A stretch of DNA of 38,175 nt, taken from assembly GCA_937896065.1 (NCBI GenBank), contig CALBLI010000001.1, positions 1 to 38,175 of the forward strand. The letters run 5' to 3'. Positions 33,401 through 38,175 of this stretch are shown in pieces (positions within the stretch are counted from its first letter, which is position 1; each line of letters opens with the position of its first letter). The stretch comes from an uncultured Caryophanales bacterium (GTDB lineage: Bacteria; Bacillota_I; Bacilli_A; RFN20; CAG-288). The notes beneath the pieces were generated by a model. The model made no database searches. It saw nothing but the letters and a program-made list of their open reading frames with translations, and was not told the origin of the DNA. A program made the translations under genes and the position numbers.

Positions 33401-34177
33401 TTAGTTAGCTTTGCTTTCTTTTTCTTCAGCTTTTAAAGCTTCTTCTTTAGCTTTAGCCTCTAATGCTTCTTCTTGAATCTTCTCAATTTGTTCAACAGTT
33501 TCAGTCTTGTAGTTGACAAGCTTTGAAACTGGAATCTTTTTCTTTAATGATTTGATTGCAGAACGAATTTTCATAACTGAATATTTTGGACCAGGGACTG
33601 AGCCTCTGATGAGTAAGCAGTTATTATTTGGATTCACATCAACAACAACTAGATTGTGAATAGTAGTTGTTTGTGGTCTCCATTGTCCACCCATCTTTTT
33701 ACCAGCATGGACACGGTTGTTGCATCTACCATTTGTTGCAAGTGAACCGATTTGTCTATGATATCCTGAACCATGACCTTTTGGACCGATGTGTGCATGA
33801 TATCTTTTGATGACGCCAGTGTAACCATGACCTTTGCTTTTAGCAACGACATCGATGGCATCACCTGCTTCAAAGATTGAGCAATCAATTGTTGAACCGA
33901 CTTCATGATTTGAATAAATTTCATCGCCTTCAAGTTCTTTGACAAAGTACTTTGGAGTTGTGTTAGCTTTCTTAGCAATACCAAGTTCGCATTTGTTAGC
34001 ACGGCTTTCTTTCTTATCTTCATAGCCGACTTGTAAGGCTTCATAGCCATCTTTTTCAACTGTCTTCTTTTGTAAGACAACATTTGGAAGAACTTCAACG
34101 ACTGTAACAGGATATGTTGTACCATCTTCGGTAAAGACAGAAGTCATTCCAATTTTTCTACCAATAACGGATTTCAT
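33401..34177 (-). CDS. rplC: Ribosomal protein L3
   Basis: 258 aa against the usual ~210. MKSVIGRKIGMTSVFTEDG, KGHGYTGVIKRYHAHIGPKG, GQWRPQTTTIHNLVV are diagnostic. The C-terminal ~40 residues are an Ala/Glu/Lys-rich helix-like extension (EKIQEEALEAKAKEEALKAE) absent from standard L3. Confidence 0.97.
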   Translation of the reverse strand: MKSVIGRKIGMTSVFTEDGTTYPVTVVEVLPNVVLQKKTVEKDGYEALQVGYEDKKESRANKCELGIAKKANTTPKYFVKELEGDEIYSNHEVGSTIDCSIFEAGDAIDVVAKSKGHGYTGVIKRYHAHIGPKGHGSGYHRQIGSLATNGRCNNRVHAGKKMGGQWRPQTTTIHNLVVVDVNPNNNCLLIRGSVPGPKYSVMKIRSAIKSLKKKIPVSKLVNYKTETVEQIEKIQEEALEAKAKEEALKAEEKESKAN

Positions 34178-34192
34178 TTTCGTCCCTCCCTA

Positions 34193-34510
34193 TTACATAA
34201 TCTTGATTTGAACATCAATACCAGCTGGAATATCGAGTTTCTTAGTGATAGCCTCGATAGTGGCCTTGCTAGGATGATTGATATCAATCAATCTTTTGTG
34301 TGTGCGAATTTCAAATTGTTCGCGTGAATCCTTGTCAACAAATGGTGAACGAAGGATTGTGAATAACTGTCTCTCAGTTGGAAGTGGAATAGGTCCAACA
34401 ACTTTGGAGCCAGTACTTTTTGCTGCCTCAACAATCTTAGCGACAGCTTTGTCTAAAACGACATGATCATACCCTTTTAGACGTACTCTAATGTTTTTAA
34501 CATCTGCCAT
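34193..34510 (-). CDS. rpsJ: Ribosomal protein S10
   Basis: 105 aa, normal length, first gene of the operon. IRVRLKGYDHVVLDKAVAK, VVGPIPLPTERQLFTILRSP, EIRTHKRLIDI are diagnostic. AAGGAGG lies before the ATG, immediately after a small hairpin (GCCTAT/ATAGGC). S10 also serves as NusE in antitermination. Confidence 0.98.
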   Translation of the reverse strand: MADVKNIRVRLKGYDHVVLDKAVAKIVEAAKSTGSKVVGPIPLPTERQLFTILRSPFVDKDSREQFEIRTHKRLIDINHPSKATIEAITKKLDIPAGIDVQIKIM

Positions 34511-34638
34511 TAAATAAACCTCCTTGCCTATGATCGAGTATAGGCTTCCGCTACGTATGAATTACCCGATTTATTGACAACCTTTAACGGCGTATCGGCA
34601 ACTTCACACATCAACACGGGCTGAAATGGCATTCAGCG
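34511..34638 (-). promoter_or_regulatory. Structured leader of the S10 operon mRNA
   Basis: About 128 bases between the predicted transcription start and rpsJ. It is visibly richer in G and C than nearby intergenic DNA and contains successive hairpins: GCTGAA/TTCAGC, CCGAT/ATCGG enclosing the repeated motif (34573-34593), and GCCTAT/ATAGGC directly before the Shine-Dalgarno. A role in autogenous control of the operon is likely but unproven; I cannot assign a known leader family. Confidence 0.55.
34573..34593 (-). repeat. Copy 2 of a 21-base motif in the S10 leader
   Basis: On the plus strand it is ATTGACAACCTTTAA then CGGCGT. It matches 34714-34734 at 20 of 21 positions. On the transcribed strand it is enclosed by the stem CCGAT/ATCGG. 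Confidence 0.7.
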
Positions 34639-34644
34639 GATAAA

Positions 34645-34674
34645 ATTATAATATAGTTAACTATATAATGTCAA
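34645..34674 (-). promoter_or_regulatory. Main promoter of the S10-spc-alpha operon
   Basis: Consensus TTGACA (34669-34674) and consensus TATAAT (34645-34650) are separated by 18 bases on the minus strand. The spacer holds the perfect 16-base palindrome ATATAGTTAACTATAT (34651-34666). This is the strongest-looking promoter in the window. Confidence 0.88.
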
Positions 34675-34713
34675 TGAAAAATTTACGATTTTTTCGAATA
34701 TTTTTTTCTAGAA

Positions 34714-34734
34714 ATTGACAACCTTTAAAGGCGT
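34714..34734 (-). repeat. Copy 1 of the 21-base motif, upstream of the S10 promoter
   Basis: Same motif as 34573-34593 with one difference, 141 bases away. On the minus strand it is closed by a different stem, TAGAAA/TTTCTA. It lies between the phosphoglucomutase terminator and the S10 promoter. Confidence 0.7.
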
Positions 34735-34741
34735 TTCTAAT

Positions 34742-34783
34742 AAAAAATGTATGTAAGCAGTTTCATCATCTGTTTACATACAT
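34742..34783 (-). terminator. Terminator of the phosphoglucomutase gene
   Basis: ATGTATGTAA-x-CAG pairs with CTG-x-TTACATACAT (one mismatch in 14 pairs), followed by TTTTTT on the minus strand. Confidence 0.92.
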
Positions 34784-34808
34784 TTATAAATATATTGTTT
34801 AATATTTT

Positions 34809-36500
34809 TTATTTTGATAATATTTTTGAAAGTGAATTATAAATTTCATCTTCACACTTTTTAGCGGCTTTTTCATCAGCTTTAGACACTGATAAATAAG
34901 TCTTTAATTTAGGTTCAGTACCTGAAGGTCTAACAATAACATAAGAATCATCTTCTAATATGAATTTTAACACATTGCTTTTTGGAAGATTATCAACTCC
35001 TTTTGAATAATCAATAAGTTCTTTGACTTTTAAATTGCCAATTTTATCAACATCATTTCTAAATGAAGTCATTATTGAATTCATTTTATTAAATCCTTCT
35101 TCACCATCAAATTCAAAGGAATATAAAGTATTTAATGTATATCCAAATTTCTTATATAATTCCTCTAGTTTATCAAGTAAAGATAATCCTTTACTTTTAT
35201 AATAGGCAAACATTTCAACAATTAAAGTCGAACCATTAACAGCGTCTTTATCTCTAACATAGGTTCCAGATAAAACACCATATGATTCTTCAAAGCCAAA
35301 AATATAAGAGTTTTCTTTTTTCTCGCTTTCTAAAATCTTAATTTGTTCGCCAATATATTTAAAACCAGTCAATACATCAATCATTTTAACATGGTAGCTT
35401 TCAGCAACTTTTCTGGCTAAAGAAGTAGTAACAATTGTTTTAACTGCAACTGGTTCTTTAGGCATTTTATTTAATTTGGTTTTTCGACTACATATATAAT
35501 CAAGTAGCAGGGTGCCAGTTTCATTACCAGATAAAAGTTTAAAATTACCTTTTTTATCTTTAACAGCTATTCCTACTCGATCACAATCAGGATCAGTTGC
35601 AACAAGTAAATCAGCATCATATTTATTAGCATATTCAATTCCTAAATGCATTGCTTGTTCAATTTCAGGATTTGGATATGGACAAGTTGGAAAATAACCA
35701 TTTGGGAATTCTTGTTCTTTAACTACTTGCACATTAGTATAACCTAACTCTTTTAAAGCTCTAGTAACTGGAACAAGACCAGTACCATTTAATGGTGAAT
35801 AAATAATTGATATATCTTTATTAATTTTTTCATCACCAAGAAGTGATTGTTTTTTTACTTCTTCAATAAAAGCAGTCAAAACTTCGGGTTTTATATATTC
35901 AATCATATTTGTTTTAAAGCCATCATCCAATGAAATTCTCTTAATATCTTTAAATATATCAATTGATTCAATGTTATTTAAAACCTCATCAGCAACTTCA
36001 TTAGCTATTTGGCAACCATCACTTCCATATACTTTGTATCCATTATATTTAGATGGATTATGAGAAGCAGTTATCATTACACCTGCACTTGTTTTTAAAT
36101 AACGTGTTGCAAATGATAATGTTGGTACAGGAGAAATATAAGGATAAATATAAACTTTTATTCCGTTGGCTGCAAAAACACTTGCAGCAGTAAAAGCAAA
36201 TAAATCACTTTTTAGTCTTGAATCTCGTGAAATAGCAATGCTTCTGTTTCCTTCTTTATAGTATTTTAATATGTAATTAGCAAGTCCTTGACTAGCTTTG
36301 GAAACAGTATAAACATTCATTCTATTTGTTCCAGCACCAATTATGCCTCTTAAACCACCTGTTCCAAATTCAAGGTCACGATAAAAAGCATCATTAATTT
36401 CATCAGAATTCATTTTTAATAATTCCTTATGCAAATCATTGTCTAATAATGCTTTTTTCAACCATAAATCATGAAGTTCTTTTATGTTTCTCTTTTCCAT
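34809..36500 (-). CDS. pgcA: Phosphoglucomutase/phosphomannomutase
   Basis: 563 aa. It interconverts glucose-1-P and glucose-6-P (and probably the mannose equivalents), linking maltodextrin breakdown and cell-envelope sugars to glycolysis. The phosphoserine loop is TASHNPSKYNG with Ser146, the metal loop DPDCDRVG, the sugar-binding loop FGFEESYG and the C-terminal phosphate-binding loop RPSGTEPKLKTYL. Length matches the PgcA type of Bacilli. GAGG precedes the ATG. It is monocistronic, with its own terminator. Confidence 0.95.
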   Translation of the reverse strand: MEKRNIKELHDLWLKKALLDNDLHKELLKMNSDEINDAFYRDLEFGTGGLRGIIGAGTNRMNVYTVSKASQGLANYILKYYKEGNRSIAISRDSRLKSDLFAFTAASVFAANGIKVYIYPYISPVPTLSFATRYLKTSAGVMITASHNPSKYNGYKVYGSDGCQIANEVADEVLNNIESIDIFKDIKRISLDDGFKTNMIEYIKPEVLTAFIEEVKKQSLLGDEKINKDISIIYSPLNGTGLVPVTRALKELGYTNVQVVKEQEFPNGYFPTCPYPNPEIEQAMHLGIEYANKYDADLLVATDPDCDRVGIAVKDKKGNFKLLSGNETGTLLLDYICSRKTKLNKMPKEPVAVKTIVTTSLARKVAESYHVKMIDVLTGFKYIGEQIKILESEKKENSYIFGFEESYGVLSGTYVRDKDAVNGSTLIVEMFAYYKSKGLSLLDKLEELYKKFGYTLNTLYSFEFDGEEGFNKMNSIMTSFRNDVDKIGNLKVKELIDYSKGVDNLPKSNVLKFILEDDSYVIVRPSGTEPKLKTYLSVSKADEKAAKKCEDEIYNSLSKILSK

Positions 36501-36555
36501 GTTAAATACCTCTATATAATTATAATAAAAGTCAAAACAAGTATAAAGAATAAAG

Positions 36556-36589
36556 AAATAAAAATCGCTTTGTATTTAACAAAGCGATT
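36556..36589 (-). terminator. Terminator upstream of the phosphoglucomutase gene
   Basis: AATCGCTTTGT and ACAAAGCGATT form a perfect 11-bp stem with a T-rich tail on the minus strand. It ends transcription from the secreted-protein pseudogene. Confidence 0.8.
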
Positions 36590-36614
36590 AATATACTTAC
36601 ATGTTATTTTAAAA

Positions 36615-37442
36615 TTACCAGGTTAATGAAGAAGGTAAAACATCAATGAATGTAGTACCATCAGTATCTAATAACTGAAGTTTTTCAAGTTTAGGGAAGT
36701 TTTTATCAAAAATTTCTTTAGTAGTAAATGACTTTTTAAAATCTATCATAGTTCCATGATATTTGAAAGTTTTGACTTTGCTTTCATAAAATTGATAGTT
36801 CCATTTTCTAAAGCCACTGTCACATAAGCATCTAGACTTATATAGCTCGTAAATGATTTACGAAATCCACTGACTTCATAATTATTCCACCAATAATTGT
36901 CATATTGCCATTTTTGGCAATTGATTTTATATACATAGGCTGCTTCAGCTAGATAAAATTTTTGACCGTTAATAACATCTGATTTTACATCGTATTCTAC
37001 TTTGTAAGATAATTTATTACTGATTGTATAAGTGTTACTGCCTTCAATTTTAAACATCTGTTCTAAAGTATATTTATCACTTATCTCAATATTTTTTAAA
37101 CCAGCTTTTACTCCTAAAGTAGATATAAATTTAGAAGTCTCAGAGATTGTTAATGAAATTGTATCTTCTTCTAATATTTCAACGCTTTCAGTAAAATGAA
37201 AATTATCTAAAACTGATGAATCATATGTTCTTGATAATTTTTTACTTCAATTGAACCTAAATAATCAATTGAATCAAAATAGACCATTTGATGCCTACCA
37301 ATAACTCTTTCTCGCCAGCAATCAACTTCAAAAGTACCAGTCTCCACATTTATTTCTGGTGCATAACTTGATAATTTTGTTACCTTTAAATTAGTGCTTA
37401 ATAAATTAAAAGATAAAAGGCAGTAAACAATACAGCAAACAT
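36615..37442 (-). pseudogene. Frameshifted secreted-protein gene
   Basis: Starts with ATG at 37442 after AGGTGG, reads MFAVLFTAFYLLIY and stops. The next frame continues as a signal-like CIVYCLLSFNLLST and KVTKLSSYAPEINVETGTF to a stop near 37210. A third frame resumes with LSRTYDSSVLDNFHF and stays open from about 37230 to 36746 (EYDVKSDVINGQKFYLAEAA and nearby WQYDNYWWNNYEVSGF). A last shift near 36770 leads to VKTFKYHGTMIDF and the end KLEKLQLLDTDGTTFIDVLP. At least three indels are needed, so it is not functional as read. The protein looks like a secreted, aromatic-rich surface protein; family unknown. Confidence 0.7.
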
Positions 37443-37504
37443 ATTCTTGCCACCTAAATTTTTAATATTTAATCACACATCAAAATATGAATCAATAAAT
37501 AAAA

Positions 37505-37780
37505 CTATTCAAGTGATTTATAAACATCACGTCGATGACCAATTTTTATAACTAAAATAATAAGTTTTTCATCTTTTATAATACATAATAATCTATAATC
37601 ACCGATTCGATATCTCCACTGACCAGCTTTATTTCCTACAAGAGGTTTACCAAGTGATCTAGGATTTTCATTCTTTTCTAAATGCTTTTTTATCCAAGCA
37701 TCAATTAATCTTTGACTATATCTATCTAATTTACCAAATTCTTTAAAAGCTTCATCCGAGAATTCAATTTTATAAGTCAT
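37505..37780 (-). CDS. RelE/ParE-family toxin
   Basis: 91 aa, standard length. YKIEFSDEAFKEFGKLDRYSQRLI, the Arg-rich GQWRYRIGDYRLLCII and the C-terminal IGHRRDVYKSL identify the RelE/YoeB-like mRNA-interferase fold, with Arg and the late His as probable functional residues. It is the downstream partner of the antitoxin gene and overlaps it by 11 bases. Confidence 0.9.
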   Translation of the reverse strand: MTYKIEFSDEAFKEFGKLDRYSQRLIDAWIKKHLEKNENPRSLGKPLVGNKAGQWRYRIGDYRLLCIIKDEKLIILVIKIGHRRDVYKSLE

Positions 37781-37991
37781 ATACTTTTCTTACTTCTTCA
37801 AGAGAATGAGTCTGAGGATTTTTATTGAATTTTTCAATTTCTTTAATCATTTCTTCAGCATCAAATTCATCTTCAATTTTTTCTAAAAGTGCTTGCTTAT
37901 AAGCCTCAGACATAGAAATACCATGTATTTTACAATAACTTTTTAAAAGCTTAGTTTCTTCTTCATTAATTCTAACAGATATAACAGCCAT
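37770..37991 (-). CDS. Ribbon-helix-helix antitoxin (RelB/DUF6290 type)
   Basis: 73 aa. The N-terminal VISVRINEEETKLLKSYCK is the beta strand and first helix of a ribbon-helix-helix DNA-binding domain, followed by GISMSEAYKQALLEKIED. The C-terminal part (EMIKEIEKFNKNPQTHSLEE) should wrap the toxin. AGGAG precedes the ATG. Autorepression at the palindromic promoter just upstream is likely. Confidence 0.88.
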   Translation of the reverse strand: MAVISVRINEEETKLLKSYCKIHGISMSEAYKQALLEKIEDEFDAEEMIKEIEKFNKNPQTHSLEEVRKVYDL

Positions 37992-38012
37992 AGTATAATC
38001 TCCTATAATATG

Positions 38013-38041
38013 ATTATAAAAGCAAACTACATTGTAGTCAA
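38013..38041 (-). promoter_or_regulatory. Toxin-antitoxin promoter with palindrome
   Basis: TTGACT (38036-38041) and TATAAT (38013-38018) with a 17-base spacer. ACTACA-x-TGTAGT (38026-38038), a perfect 13-base inverted repeat, overlaps the spacer and -35, the expected place for antitoxin binding. Confidence 0.75.
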
Positions 38042-38095
38042 TTATAATTCTTTATTTTAAATTTTATAAAGATAATTCAAATTAAACCGTAACTT

Positions 38096-38175
38096 TTAAT
38101 TTAAGGTATTACATTCTGGAAATATATCAAGCAATTTATCAAAACTTATCTTAGTACCTTTTTCTACAATCCAAT
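38096..38175 (-). CDS. Partial gene at right edge, C-terminus only
   Basis: A frame open from the window edge reads WIVEKGTKISFDKLLDIF then PECNTLN and a TAA stop. The 26 visible codons look protein-like but the family cannot be identified. The gene continues beyond the window. Confidence 0.45.
   Translation of the reverse strand, partial: WIVEKGTKISFDKLLDIFPECNTLN

Noticed and set aside
34574..34602. TTGACA within the repeated motif read as plus-strand promoters
   Set aside because: The first copy has no -10 box at the right distance and the second has only a weak TAATAA; there is no plus-strand gene downstream.
1..38175. CRISPR array, insertion sequence or prophage
   Set aside because: No regularly spaced repeats, transposase or phage structural genes were seen; the only accessory traces are the remnant at 13083-13556, the unknown gene after it and the toxin-antitoxin region.

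Overview
The window is A+T-rich bacterial DNA with short intergenic gaps, strong Shine-Dalgarno sites, the standard genetic code (Trp is read from TGG in conserved proteins) and a complete Gram-positive style S10-spc-alpha ribosomal protein operon. The zinc-type S14 and L36, the Cys4 adenylate kinase, the missing L30 gene, the SxC lipoprotein signals and the gene families all suggest a low-GC Firmicute, most likely a gut-associated Bacilli/Erysipelotrichia or Mollicutes-neighbour lineage. This placement is inference. Almost everything is on the minus strand. || Region 1 (1-12.7 kb, minus) is one long pectin/galacturonate operon. In transcription order it holds a KduD/IdnO-type dehydrogenase, a lipoprotein with an FMN-binding-like C-terminal motif, a polysaccharide deacetylase, KDG kinase, a rhamnogalacturonan-acetylesterase-type SGNH hydrolase, an MsmX-type ABC ATPase, a MATE transporter reading straight into a GH105 unsaturated glucuronyl/rhamnogalacturonyl hydrolase, UxaB, UxaA and UxaC. 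Together these take galacturonate through tagaturonate and altronate to KDG and KDPG, and KduD supplies KDG from unsaturated uronates. KduI, KDPG aldolase, lyases and ABC permeases are not in the window. The promoter carries a 12-bp perfect palindrome that looks like a GntR-type operator. || Region 2 (12.8-14.4 kb, plus) has a tRNA-Ala gene with clear promoter and terminator, a badly decayed AAA+/DUF4143-type ATPase remnant, and an intact unknown gene with a possible HNH-like His/Asn motif. It looks like a small accessory patch downstream of a tRNA. || Region 3 (14.4-19.4 kb) has a GH13 alpha-glucan hydrolase and a divergent 4-alpha-glucanotransferase (cytoplasmic maltodextrin metabolism), then a large lipoprotein of unknown function. 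|| Region 4 (19.4-34.7 kb, minus) is the ribosomal protein/SecY/Adk/Map/IF-1/RpoA operon, rpsJ to rplQ, with a strong promoter, a structured leader and a terminator. Several ribosomal proteins have lineage-specific tails or altered motifs: a Cys-rich L4 tail, a GTDG loop in the S3 KH domain and a SecY C5 motif GIKPG. || Region 5 (34.8-38.2 kb, minus) has a phosphoglucomutase/phosphomannomutase, a frameshifted secreted-protein pseudogene, a RelE/RHH toxin-antitoxin pair with a palindromic promoter, and the 3' end of another gene at the right edge. || The observations I would check first are the MATE-GH105 read-through ORF with its internal ribosome binding site, the cysteine cluster ending L4, and the repeated motif found twice around the S10 promoter, each time inside a different closing stem.
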